A stretch of 64,000 nt of DNA from JAQVIJ01 sp041287365 (GTDB lineage: Bacteria > Desulfobacterota > Dissulfuribacteria > Dissulfuribacterales > DYLC01), in NCBI GenBank assembly GCA_041287365.1, contig JBEULL010000001.1:1-64000 (forward strand), given 5' to 3'. The notes beneath the pieces are model-generated. The model saw only the letters and a program-made list of their open reading frames with translations, made no database searches and had not been told where the DNA came from. Position 1 is the stretch's first letter. Every line of letters begins with the position of its first letter. The translations under genes were made by a program, and so were the position numbers. Positions 35,799 to 43,920 of this stretch are shown here, piece by piece.

Positions 35799-37103
35799 TT
35801 ATTGCTTATCAGCATTCCGCTTGTCTAAAATACGCTGCGCCTTGCCCATGCTGCGTTCCAATGTCTTGGGCTCAACCAGTTTGATCTTCACATTGATATA
35901 GAGCTCGTTCAGCATCTCATTTTCCAAACGCCTTTTCAGACCCTCCAGGGCACCTATGCCTCCGTCACCCATTGTGGCTTCATCCACCTCCACCCAGACC
36001 TCGAGCCTGTCCAAAACGCCCTTCTTTTCCAACACTATCACATAATTAGGCGTGATTCCCTCCACCTTGGTGAGTACATGCTCGACTTGTGACGGGAATA
36101 CATTCACGCCATTCACGATGAGCATGTCATCACTTCTGCCCTTTATGGTGTCGATATAAACCATGGTACGACCACATTTACATGGCTCTTTATGCAATCT
36201 TGTGATGTCCTTGGTGCGATAACGGATTATCGGCAGACCCTGTTTGGAAATGGTGGTCAAAACCAGCTCGCCATCCTCTCCATCGGGCAGCACCTCGCCT
36301 GTGTCTGGATTTATGATTTCAGGCAGAAAGTGGTCCTCGGCCACATGCAGATTGCCGCAAGGGCAGGTAGCCGCCACACCGGGGCCTATGATCTCGGAAA
36401 GGCCGTAGGCCTCGTAATATTCAATGCCCCATGCTTCTTTGATGGCATTCCTCAACCCTTGTGAGGCAGGCTCGGCCCCGAAAAAACCTGCACGCAGTTT
36501 AAAATCCTTTCTGGAGTCATAACCTTCCTCACGAGCCACCTCGGAGAGGTGCAAGGCGAAAGACGGAGTGCAAGCAAGCACTGTAGCCCCGAAGTCCTTC
36601 ATGAGCAGCAGCTGCCGTTTGGTAAAGCCTCCACTGGAAGGCACCACGGCAGCCCCTACCCGCTCTGCTGCATAGTGAAAGCCCAGACCGCCGGTGAACA
36701 GACCGTAACCATAGGCATTGTGCACCACATCACCTGGGCCTACATTGCCCATCTTGAATGTGCGGGCCATCACTTCTACCCAGACATCCATATCATGGGC
36801 TGTATAACCCACGACAGTTGGCTTGCCAGTAGTGCCTGAAGAAGAATGGATGCGGACGATCTGATTCATGGGTGTTGCGAAAAGCCCAAAAGGATAGTGA
36901 TTCCGCAGGTCCTGTTTCAAAGTGAACGGCAGTTTGGTCAGTTTTCCCAACGAATCGACGTCACTGGGCGTTATGCCTGCCTCGTCGAATTTTGCCTTGT
37001 AAAATGGAACCAAGTGATAAACCCTTGTAACGGTCTCGCGAAGCCTTCGAAGCTGTAACGCCTCAATGGTCTCTCGAGAGGCACCCTCTATAGGATTCCA
37101 CAT
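35799..37103 (-). CDS. phenylacetate-CoA ligase (PaaK-like)
   Basis: A 434-residue adenylate-forming enzyme. Motifs: HSSSGTTGKPTVVGYT (ATP loop), AYGLSEIIGPGVAATC, YRTKDITRLHKEPCKCGRT and the C-terminal GRSDDMLIVNGVNVFPSQVE. It would form an aryl-CoA thioester from phenylacetate or a similar acid. The ATG at 37103 (AGGAG eight bases upstream) is taken over the longer frame starting at 37157. The ACT-protein gene is its only neighbour; other paa genes are absent, so a role with indolepyruvate/arylpyruvate oxidoreductase products is possible. Confidence 0.92.
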   Translation of the reverse strand: MWNPIEGASRETIEALQLRRLRETVTRVYHLVPFYKAKFDEAGITPSDVDSLGKLTKLPFTLKQDLRNHYPFGLFATPMNQIVRIHSSSGTTGKPTVVGYTAHDMDVWVEVMARTFKMGNVGPGDVVHNAYGYGLFTGGLGFHYAAERVGAAVVPSSGGFTKRQLLLMKDFGATVLACTPSFALHLSEVAREEGYDSRKDFKLRAGFFGAEPASQGLRNAIKEAWGIEYYEAYGLSEIIGPGVAATCPCGNLHVAEDHFLPEIINPDTGEVLPDGEDGELVLTTISKQGLPIIRYRTKDITRLHKEPCKCGRTMVYIDTIKGRSDDMLIVNGVNVFPSQVEHVLTKVEGITPNYVIVLEKKGVLDRLEVWVEVDEATMGDGGIGALEGLKRRLENEMLNELYINVKIKLVEPKTLERSMGKAQRILDKRNADKQ

Positions 37104-37306
37104 TGCAGCTACTCCTCTCCTGTATAACAGTTTGAAAGTTTCAAAAATGATTGGCATTCAATGCCTTTCAAAGAAAAATACCATTGCCACCCTTCAAAGA
37201 CAAGAGGAAGAGCCTTATGCTTGAAGGGGGTATTGACTGGCCTTGAAAAATACTTATTTTTTTGTCGCATCGAGCAGTAAAAATCCATCAAAAAAGGAGG
37301 TATTCT

Positions 37307-37753
37307 ATGTTTGAAATTCAACCGTTCCGTCCACTCAGGGAACTCAACAGTCTGAGAAGGGAAATGGACAAGATGTTGGAAGATTTCTTTGGAGGCAGGG
37401 GCATCACCCCAGCGAATGAAAGCGCCTGGGCGCCTTCCATAGATATCTCCGAAACCAAAGACGAATTGATCGTAAGGGCCGAAATACCAGGCATGGAGGC
37501 CAAGGACATCGATATTTCAGTGACAGGCGATGTTCTGACCATAAAAGGTGAGCGCAAACAGGAAACCGAGGAGAAGGAAGAAAATTATCACCGCATAGAG
37601 ACACGCTACGGGTCCTTCTGCAGAATGATCAGGCTTCCTGTAGCCATAGACACCGACAAGGTGACGGCAAACTATGAAAAAGGCGTCTTAAAGCTGGTTC
37701 TACCCAAGAAAGAAGAGGTCAAACCCAAACAGATCGAAATAAAGGCAGGTTGA
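37307..37753 (+). CDS. Hsp20/alpha-crystallin family small heat shock protein
   Basis: A 148-residue sHSP. An N-terminal segment (about 1-40, PFRPLRELNSLRREMDKML) precedes the alpha-crystallin domain (about 42-135): APSIDISETKDELIVRAEIPGM, DISVTGDVLTIKGERK, the YHRIETRYGSFCRMIRLPV motif and the GVLKLVLPK end. It forms oligomers that hold unfolded proteins. The ATG at 37307 follows AAAAGGAGG, ruling out the longer upstream frame. Confidence 0.95.
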   Translation: MFEIQPFRPLRELNSLRREMDKMLEDFFGGRGITPANESAWAPSIDISETKDELIVRAEIPGMEAKDIDISVTGDVLTIKGERKQETEEKEENYHRIETRYGSFCRMIRLPVAIDTDKVTANYEKGVLKLVLPKKEEVKPKQIEIKAG

Positions 37754-37777
37754 TAAACCACAACAACCAACCGACAC

Positions 37778-37802
37778 AAAGGGGGCATACGCCCCCTTTT
37801 TT
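37778..37802. terminator. bidirectional terminator between hsp20 and the deaminase gene
   Basis: AAAGGGGGC-ATAC-GCCCCCTTTTTT lies between the convergent stop codons. It has a T-run on the plus strand and a partial one on the minus strand, so it likely serves the hsp20 gene well and the deaminase gene partly. Confidence 0.85.
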
Positions 37803-37811
37803 ATACTCGAA

Positions 37812-39116
37812 TCATCTCCTCAGATCAGACACAATCGTCTTGATCCTCGACATAAGCCTTGCTTCATCTATGGTCAGCAGATTCCCCTTTTCCATCAGCA
37901 AGGTGCCGTTTACCAGCACATCCGAGACCTCCGCACCATTGGTTGCATAAACTATCTGGGATAACGGATTATAACAGGGCGTCATGTGCGGCTGTTCCAT
38001 GTCCAGTATCACCAGATCCGCCCTGCAACCAGGCTCACATCGACCTATATCCTTTCGATGAAGGGCATCCGCTGCCCAGCATGTGGCCATTGCAAACACC
38101 TCTATAGAAGACATGACCACAGGGTCTTTCTGAACGCCCTTGTGAAGCAGGGCCGCTGTCCGCATCTCACCGAACATGTTGAGGTCATTGTTACTGGCTG
38201 CGCCGTCCGTGCCCAGACACACACGGCCATTCATGCGCAACATGGCCGATACCGGCGCCACACCCGAGGCCAGTTTGAGATTGCTCTCAGGGCAATGTAC
38301 AACACCAACCCTTCGATTACTTAACAATTCCATATCATGACGAGACAAGGCCACACAGTGTGCGGCAAGCACTCGCTCGTTCAAAAGATGAAGGCTGTCG
38401 AGATAGGCCACAGGCGACTTGCCCACCCGCCTCTTCATTTCAGCTACCTCCCAGTCCGTTTCAGAAATGTGTGTAACAAGAAGAGTGTCTGTTTTATCAG
38501 CCAGCTCTTCAGCCTTTTGCCACAATTCTTCTCGACATGTGTAGGGGGTATGCGGATCAACGGTAATGGCGATCCTTTCATGACCATGCCATTTGTCCAG
38601 AAGCCGCTCTGTTTCCTTCAAGGCATCCAATCCGTCTTTGAAAGCCGGTGTGGGAAAATCGAACACCCCCTCGCCAAGCCAGGCCCTCATGCCCACACGA
38701 TCCACCACCGAGGCCACTGCGTCCTCAAACAGATACATATCCACAAAGGAAGTGGTGCCGCTTCTAATCATCTCCGCACAAGCAAGCTCTGTGCCTATTG
38801 CCACCAACTCAGGTGTCAATTGTGACTCGGCTGGGAATATATGCTCTTCAAGCCATATCTTCAAAGGCAGGTCATCGGCCATACCTCGAAATATGGTCAT
38901 GGCCGCATGGGTATGGCAATTTATAAGACCCGGCATCAAGAGCCCCAAAGGTCTTTCAATGAGCCTTTTGGCCTCATATCGGCCCAAAATAGCCTTTTTG
39001 ATGCCGGTTTCCACTATCACACCATTTTTTATGGCAACCGCTCCATCAGAAATGACTGCATTAAACGGAGAGGTCTGAAGCATTCCGGCTGTTATGATCA
39101 AATCTACACTTTCCAA
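37812..39116 (-). CDS. amidohydrolase of the MtaD/SsnA group (5'-methylthioadenosine/S-adenosylhomocysteine deaminase-like)
   Basis: A 434-residue metal-dependent hydrolase. Metal and active-site motifs: LINCHTHAAMTIFRG (two His), VDPHTPYTC, VTHISETDWE, LAAHCVAL and CLGTDGAASNNDLNM (Asp). This set matches MTA/SAH deaminases; related enzymes deaminate aminodeoxyfutalosine in menaquinone synthesis, so that is an alternative. The TTG at 39116 has CAGGAG seven bases upstream and starts inside the end of the purine phosphorylase gene (13-base overlap). Confidence 0.88.
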   Translation of the reverse strand: MESVDLIITAGMLQTSPFNAVISDGAVAIKNGVIVETGIKKAILGRYEAKRLIERPLGLLMPGLINCHTHAAMTIFRGMADDLPLKIWLEEHIFPAESQLTPELVAIGTELACAEMIRSGTTSFVDMYLFEDAVASVVDRVGMRAWLGEGVFDFPTPAFKDGLDALKETERLLDKWHGHERIAITVDPHTPYTCREELWQKAEELADKTDTLLVTHISETDWEVAEMKRRVGKSPVAYLDSLHLLNERVLAAHCVALSRHDMELLSNRRVGVVHCPESNLKLASGVAPVSAMLRMNGRVCLGTDGAASNNDLNMFGEMRTAALLHKGVQKDPVVMSSIEVFAMATCWAADALHRKDIGRCEPGCRADLVILDMEQPHMTPCYNPLSQIVYATNGAEVSDVLVNGTLLMEKGNLLTIDEARLMSRIKTIVSDLRR

Positions 39117-39937
39117 TTATCAACTCCTGAAATGAAGTGTACCAGCAGGCGTGTAAGGCTATCGTTGGCCCGCTGGGCATTTTTTATCACATCCTCTATG
39201 GAAATAGGCTGAAAGTTGTCGGGGTCGTTTACATTGGCAATAACCGAAATACCGACCACCTCCATACCCATATGTACAGCGGCTATCACCTCCGGAACCA
39301 GAGACATGGCCACTGCATCACCACCGATCATGCGCAAAAAACGGGTCTCTGCAGGCGTCTCAAGCGACGGCCCGGGGACAGCCACAAAAATACCTTCGCG
39401 CAAAGGGATACATAGTTCTTCAGCGCTTTTTTTGAGCATTTGAATGAATCTTGCAGAATAAGCCCGTGACATATCCGGAAACCGCTCTCCCCAGGCATCC
39501 ACATTCGGACCTCTCAACGGATTGTCGGGAATGAGATTGATGTGATCTCGAATGAGCATCAAATCACCGGAGGCGAGATTCAGATTCAGCCCTCCAGCGG
39601 CATTACATCCGATATATCTTTTCACACCCATCAGCCCCATTACGCGAACAGGTATGGTCAATTCCTGAGCGCTGTAACCCTCATAGTGATGAAATCTGCC
39701 CTGAAACACCGCCACAGGCACATCATTTATGGAACCGACCAACAACTTACCCATATGAGATGGTGATGTGGAACGTGGGAAGTGGGGTATCTCTCCATAA
39801 CTCCATTCAAAATCCACATTCATAGCCCGTGCTATTCCACCGAGCCCTGTACCCAACACTATACAGAATGCCGGTGCACTAGATATATACCTTGACAAAA
39901 ACCCCATGGATTCTGTTATGATGTCTTGATATTTCAT
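39104..39937 (-). CDS. purine-nucleoside phosphorylase, class I (PunA-like)
   Basis: A 277-residue trimeric-type phosphorylase. Motifs: VLGTGLGGIA (phosphate site), QGRFHHYEGY, NAAGGLN, PGPSLETPAETRFLRMIGGDAVAMSLVPEV and GISVIANVND. The asparagine in VIAN corresponds by eye to the residue that selects 6-oxopurines, suggesting inosine/guanosine-type or methylthioinosine substrates rather than MTA itself. AAAGG at proper spacing supports the ATG at 39937. Confidence 0.9.
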   Translation of the reverse strand: MKYQDIITESMGFLSRYISSAPAFCIVLGTGLGGIARAMNVDFEWSYGEIPHFPRSTSPSHMGKLLVGSINDVPVAVFQGRFHHYEGYSAQELTIPVRVMGLMGVKRYIGCNAAGGLNLNLASGDLMLIRDHINLIPDNPLRGPNVDAWGERFPDMSRAYSARFIQMLKKSAEELCIPLREGIFVAVPGPSLETPAETRFLRMIGGDAVAMSLVPEVIAAVHMGMEVVGISVIANVNDPDNFQPISIEDVIKNAQRANDSLTRLLVHFISGVDNWKV

Positions 39938-40084
39938 GGCCACACCTTTGTTGAATATATCCTATTGATAAAAGACCTTACAATAAACAAAACATATTCC
40001 GGAAGCATTCTCAATGTATAATATCTTTTCCGTTCAAGGCATCTCCAAAGAATGTTACGAAAAACTTAAAATGCATTTTTAGGG

Positions 40085-40113
40085 TTGACATAGAATCCCA
40101 TCGGTAATATATA
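40085..40113 (+). promoter_or_regulatory. putative sigma-70 promoter of the porin gene
   Basis: TTGACA (40085-40090), a 17-base spacer and TATATA (40108-40113): a near-consensus match. Transcription would start around 40120 and leave a leader of about 270 bases. Confidence 0.65.
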
Positions 40114-40327
40114 TAACGCAAAATATGTCGTAATTGTGGCTCATTGTGTTTTTTTTAGCAAATAAATAAAAGGGTTATAGAAAACTGCATACCCAAAGCA
40201 CATTATTTTGAAGGAGGTGAAACGCACCGTTTTTTTTTGAAGGCCGCGTTTTATATTCTGGGATCTGGCATCCGGAATGCGGTACAGGAAGTGAAGCAAT
40301 TGATTTGATTGTTTTAAGTTCAAAAAC

Positions 40328-40379
40328 GCAGAAATTAAAGACAGAAATCAAAAACAGAAATCAAAGACAGAAATCAAAG
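40328..40379 (+). repeat. four tandem 13-bp repeats (ACAGAAATCAAAG) at the porin ribosome binding site
   Basis: Copies are at 40328-40340 (two changes), 40341-40353 (one change), 40354-40366 and 40367-40379. The last copy supplies the AAAG of the porin Shine-Dalgarno sequence AAAGGAGG, nine bases ahead of the ATG at 40388. Adding or losing a copy would change the leader but not the reading frame. Confidence 0.9.
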
Positions 40380-40387
40380 GAGGTTAC

Positions 40388-41827
40388 ATGAAAAAGAAGT
40401 TATTGAAGTCAGTTTTGGCTACGATGGCAGGTGTGAGCATAGTCGGCATGGGAACCGGTACATTTGCATTTACCACCAGCTTCAACGGCGAGATGGCCAA
40501 TGGCATTCTCGGCACCACCAACTACAACACACTTCAGGGAACGATTCAGTCCAAAGATACTGATTACTTCAGTTATGGCGGTAAAAACAAGTCCATCACA
40601 GATTTGAAGTCATTGGAGGTCTTTAACAATGGCGGAAGCGGCGATGTCATGGGTCTTACTCGTACACGTCTGGGCTTTGTGGGCACTACCGATGACGGCC
40701 TGGCCAAATTCGTCTATACGATGGAAGTGGGTACAAGCACATGGGGCGACAGCACCGCTACAACAGGCAGAAACGCCAGCTTCGGCCTTTCCGGCGATGG
40801 TGTAAACGTCGAAACCCGTTTTGCATACACAGACCTGGCCATTCCAGGCCTTGGCAAGGATCACCGCATTGTGGCAGGCCTTCAGCCCATCAATGTCAAT
40901 CCCTGGCTGTGGAAGGAGACCGCTGCAGGTCTTACCTACAACGGCAAGATGGATGTCAACTCCTGGACAGTGGGTTGGGTAAAGGGCAGAACAGGTCCTG
41001 ATCCATTTAAAGACACCACTGATGACGACTACTTCCTGGCCAGATTCGATTCAGAGATCATGAAGGGTTTAACGGCTGGTGTATTCGGCGTTTACAGCGA
41101 CCAGGGGCATAAATCCCCTTACGTCGGCGCTGATCTATACAACGGCAAGATATACTACCTGGGCCTGACCGGCAATGCAGACCTGGGCCAGTTCTTCGTA
41201 AACGGCGATTTCATCTATCAGGGCGGCAGCATAAATTTCATTCAGTCAGGTATCAGGGACCTGTCTCGCGAGGCGTGGTTGCTGCACTTGGATGCAGGTA
41301 TGAAGCCCATGGACAACCTGAAGGTCTGGTTGAGCGGACTGTATGTAACTGGTGACGACAATGCCGGTGACGGCAAGGCCAAAAACTTCGACATCATCGA
41401 CTCCGATATCGAAGCCGGCATGATCTTCTTCAAAGAAGGTTTCTTCGCCATTTATAACGACAAGTTCCTGTCTGATGCCCCCTATATTCTGGACAAGGGC
41501 CTTCAGACCATAGCCCTCTATGGCGAGTATAAGGCAGATGAGCAGAACACCATCAAGGGCTCTATCCGCTACCTGAAGCTTGACAAGGACTATCAGCGCG
41601 GATGGGATCCGGTCACTCAGAAATACAAATACACCGACGATAAGCTCGGTACAGAGCTCGATGTATGGTACAACTATGCCTACAACAAGAACATCGATCT
41701 CAAATTTGAGGCTGCTTATCTGTTTGCCGGCAAGGCAGCGGACTACATGGTGCCTGCCGCACAGCTTGGCAAGCATGGCGCAGACGACATCTTCCAGACA
41801 GGCGCAGGTATCCTCTTCAAGTTCTAA
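40388..41827 (+). CDS. outer-membrane beta-barrel porin-like protein
   Basis: A 479-residue protein with a Sec signal peptide (about 1-27, cut near TGTFA). The mature part consists of alternating amphipathic strands (FVYTMEVGTSTWGD, LRFA-type strands, WLSGLYVTGDDN, IALYGEYKAD) and ends in FQTGAGILFKF, the terminal-Phe signal read by the BAM complex. It resembles large Desulfobacterota porins of unknown specificity. There is AAAGGAGG before the ATG. Strong codon preference and a strong terminator suggest high expression. Confidence 0.9.
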   Translation: MKKKLLKSVLATMAGVSIVGMGTGTFAFTTSFNGEMANGILGTTNYNTLQGTIQSKDTDYFSYGGKNKSITDLKSLEVFNNGGSGDVMGLTRTRLGFVGTTDDGLAKFVYTMEVGTSTWGDSTATTGRNASFGLSGDGVNVETRFAYTDLAIPGLGKDHRIVAGLQPINVNPWLWKETAAGLTYNGKMDVNSWTVGWVKGRTGPDPFKDTTDDDYFLARFDSEIMKGLTAGVFGVYSDQGHKSPYVGADLYNGKIYYLGLTGNADLGQFFVNGDFIYQGGSINFIQSGIRDLSREAWLLHLDAGMKPMDNLKVWLSGLYVTGDDNAGDGKAKNFDIIDSDIEAGMIFFKEGFFAIYNDKFLSDAPYILDKGLQTIALYGEYKADEQNTIKGSIRYLKLDKDYQRGWDPVTQKYKYTDDKLGTELDVWYNYAYNKNIDLKFEAAYLFAGKAADYMVPAAQLGKHGADDIFQTGAGILFKF

Positions 41828-41855
41828 TTTGTTGACACCTGTGTAAGTTTTATTC

Positions 41856-41889
41856 AAAAGGCTGGTGCTCGATGCACCGGCCTTTTTTT
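41856..41889 (+). terminator. rho-independent terminator of the porin gene
   Basis: AAAAGGCTGGTGC, loop TCGAT, GCACCGGCCTTTTTTT, about 30 bases after the porin stop. A G-T pair in the stem is the only blemish. Confidence 0.9.
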
Positions 41890-41996
41890 ATTTCTTTGTA
41901 ATAAAACATGCCTTTCTGTTTTTCTATCTTGCAATTGTCGATTCTCTGAATAAGATACAGACATTACCATAGTTAATACAGGAAAGGAGTTTCCAA

Positions 41997-43646
41997 GTGT
42001 TCAATCTGTTACGCATATTATTTGTTTTCATTCTGATGGGCATTACATCGCCGGCCTATGCCGATTATCTGGATAGCCTTACAACAGACCTCTCCAAAAT
42101 CGAAGGCTCGCTTCTCACCACGTCCGACGGCAAGACTCTCATAAACAAGGGAAAAACAAGTGGCGTGCACAAGGGTGATCTGTGGACCATCTCAGAGCCA
42201 GGAGAGAGCATTAAAGACCCGGCCACAGGCAAAACACTTGGCCAACTCAGTACACCCCTGGCCCATTGCCGCACGGTCAAGGTGGAACAAGAATTCAGTG
42301 AAATCACCTGCACCTGTATTCAAGCAAACTGCAAACCAAAACAGGGCCACATCGCCAGACGTTTCGATGAGATTCCAGTGATCTTTCAGGATGCCACAGG
42401 TGAAGGAACAGGGTTGTATGAAATCATGCGCTCCAGGCTTCCACATCTGAAATGGGAGGCATACACTCGCACACAGGGCGCCTTTACTCCACCAGCTCAG
42501 ACGGATCGCATTGTTATTCAAGCAGCCCAGGATATGGTCACCATATGGAGCGGCGGAGAGACCATAGCCCTTTACAAGACCAGCTCATTACTGCCCAAGA
42601 CACAGTCCTCCGCTCCTTCAGCAGGCACCGGCCCGATTCCTGGTATCAAGGGTGCGAACACACAACTCACCTTTGAATCATTCAGACACGTAGGAAGCCT
42701 GGACTTTCTGGTTGACCATGTGGAACTTACAAAATTAGACACATCCAATAACCTCTATTTCGTGTATCTCAGTAAGCGAACTGTCTCAATTCAGCCAGCC
42801 GGTAAACCTGAACGTTTCAGCTATTCCTATGACGGTTTCGGAGAGGTAATCGGCATTTCCGTGGGCACAGACGGCCTCATAGCCCTGAACATCTATATTC
42901 CCAAGGAAGGCTTCAAATCCCGCATCCTGCGCTTCAACGGCGACCACATAGAGGTTGCCGCCAAGAATATTCCTTATATGATGGCGTTTTTCGATCTGGA
43001 TGGAAACGGCACCAAAGAGACCCTGATCGGCCAAAATTTCGACAAAGAAGACCTGTTCGGTGCAGCCATACACAAACTTGCGGTATCCGGCAATGACGTG
43101 ATCAAAAAAGAATCCGTCAGCGTGCCTACCTCCTGGAATATAAACGGAGCCTTCATAGCCGACATCAAAGGCAATGGAGCGCTTGACTATGGTTATTATA
43201 ATGTTGGCAGAAAGCTGGTGATATATGAGAGAAACCGCCTGATCTACGAGTCAGCAGAGCCGTTAGGAGGCTCCATCAAATCCATTCAGGTGGAACCGAC
43301 GCTGCCTGGTATCTCCAATCCCAAGACATTCATCATCTGGAGTCCGCCGGCTGTGGTCAAGACAGGGGAGACCTCCATCGTAGCTATAGCCGCCAATGAA
43401 AATACCTTTTGGAACATGGTAGGAGGTGCTCCATCCAAAGGGACTGTGGGTATTTTGTATCCCACGGGCGGCAGGTTGGTGCTGAGAAAACTTAATACAG
43501 CCTTTGACGGCCCTGTCCAATCGGTCTTTACCTACAAAGACGAGCTCTATGTAGTGGTGGTAAGCGGAGATTTCTTTATGGGAACAGGTCAAACGCATAT
43601 CCTTGCCATCACATTCAAAGACCTGGCCAAGGCACTGGGCGGATAA
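41997..43646 (+). CDS. secreted protein with FG-GAP/VCBS-like propeller, FlgT-C-like N-terminal part
   Basis: A 549-residue exported protein with a signal peptide (about 1-22, cut after AYA). The N-terminal part (about 30-110) has the flagellar/LPS assembly-like strand order SLLTTSDGKTLINKGKTSGVHKGDLWTI, seen in FlgT C-terminal-type domains. Residues about 230-545 hold repeats such as FFDLDGNGTKETLIG and ADIKGNGALDYGYYN, the D-x-D/N-G-N signature of FG-GAP/VCBS repeats forming a beta-propeller. It lies behind the porin terminator but on the same strand. The GTG start follows AAAGGAG. Function unknown. Confidence 0.72.
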   Translation: MFNLLRILFVFILMGITSPAYADYLDSLTTDLSKIEGSLLTTSDGKTLINKGKTSGVHKGDLWTISEPGESIKDPATGKTLGQLSTPLAHCRTVKVEQEFSEITCTCIQANCKPKQGHIARRFDEIPVIFQDATGEGTGLYEIMRSRLPHLKWEAYTRTQGAFTPPAQTDRIVIQAAQDMVTIWSGGETIALYKTSSLLPKTQSSAPSAGTGPIPGIKGANTQLTFESFRHVGSLDFLVDHVELTKLDTSNNLYFVYLSKRTVSIQPAGKPERFSYSYDGFGEVIGISVGTDGLIALNIYIPKEGFKSRILRFNGDHIEVAAKNIPYMMAFFDLDGNGTKETLIGQNFDKEDLFGAAIHKLAVSGNDVIKKESVSVPTSWNINGAFIADIKGNGALDYGYYNVGRKLVIYERNRLIYESAEPLGGSIKSIQVEPTLPGISNPKTFIIWSPPAVVKTGETSIVAIAANENTFWNMVGGAPSKGTVGILYPTGGRLVLRKLNTAFDGPVQSVFTYKDELYVVVVSGDFFMGTGQTHILAITFKDLAKALGG

Positions 43647-43702
43647 CCTAATATTAAGCTCAACGCAGCAGCGGGCGAGTTTTTAGGCCCATTCTGTCAC
43701 AA

Positions 43703-43843
43703 GGGAAGTCACAAAAATTAGGAGTTTTGTTGAATAGCAAGGCGCGAGAAGGCGAAAAAGCGCAGCATACTCTTCGTATGTGAACATTTTTCGCTGACAA
43801 GCAACGCAGCTATCAGGCAAAAGAACAATTTTTGGGACTTCCC
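43703..43843. repeat. 141-bp nested palindromic element (MITE/REP-like)
   Basis: The two ends are exact inverted copies: GGGAAGTC (43703-43710) and GACTTCCC (43836-43843). Inside, TTTTGTTGAATAGC pairs with GCTATCAGGCAAAA, GCGAAAAA (43752-43759) pairs with TTTTTCGC (43787-43794), and the centre is CATAC-TCTTC-GTATG (43766-43780). All arms are centred on about 43773. It lies in the non-coding stretch between two convergent genes and carries no ORF. It looks like a mobile intergenic repeat, though only one copy is in the window. Confidence 0.8.
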
Positions 43844-43850
43844 ACAAAAA

Positions 43851-43892
43851 ATAAAAGACGGAAGCGTCGGTTAAGCCGCTTCCGTCTTTTAT
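43851..43892. terminator. bidirectional terminator between convergent genes
   Basis: ATAAAAGACGGAAGCG and CGCTTCCGTCTTTTAT form a perfect 16-bp stem around a ten-base loop, with A-run and T-run on its two flanks. It ends 29 bases before the pyrophosphatase stop and serves both directions. Confidence 0.95.
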
Positions 43893-43920
43893 ATCGAACT
43901 AACGATAGTAGATCGCAAAA

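Larger units (their letters stand above)
39938..40387 (+). other. 450-bp non-coding region between PNP and porin genes
   Basis: It holds the divergent upstream regions of the two genes: a sigma-70-like promoter at 40085-40113, then a leader of about 270 bases before the porin. In the leader an AAGGAGGTGAAACGCACC followed by a run of nine T (about 40210-40238) could be a small hairpin with a weak stem. A 13-bp tandem repeat lies just before the porin start. No gene longer than a few residues is convincing on either strand. Confidence 0.7.

Noticed and set aside
40210..40240. Short hairpin with T-run in the porin leader as a terminator or attenuator
   Set aside because: The stem is only about four base pairs; too weak to claim.
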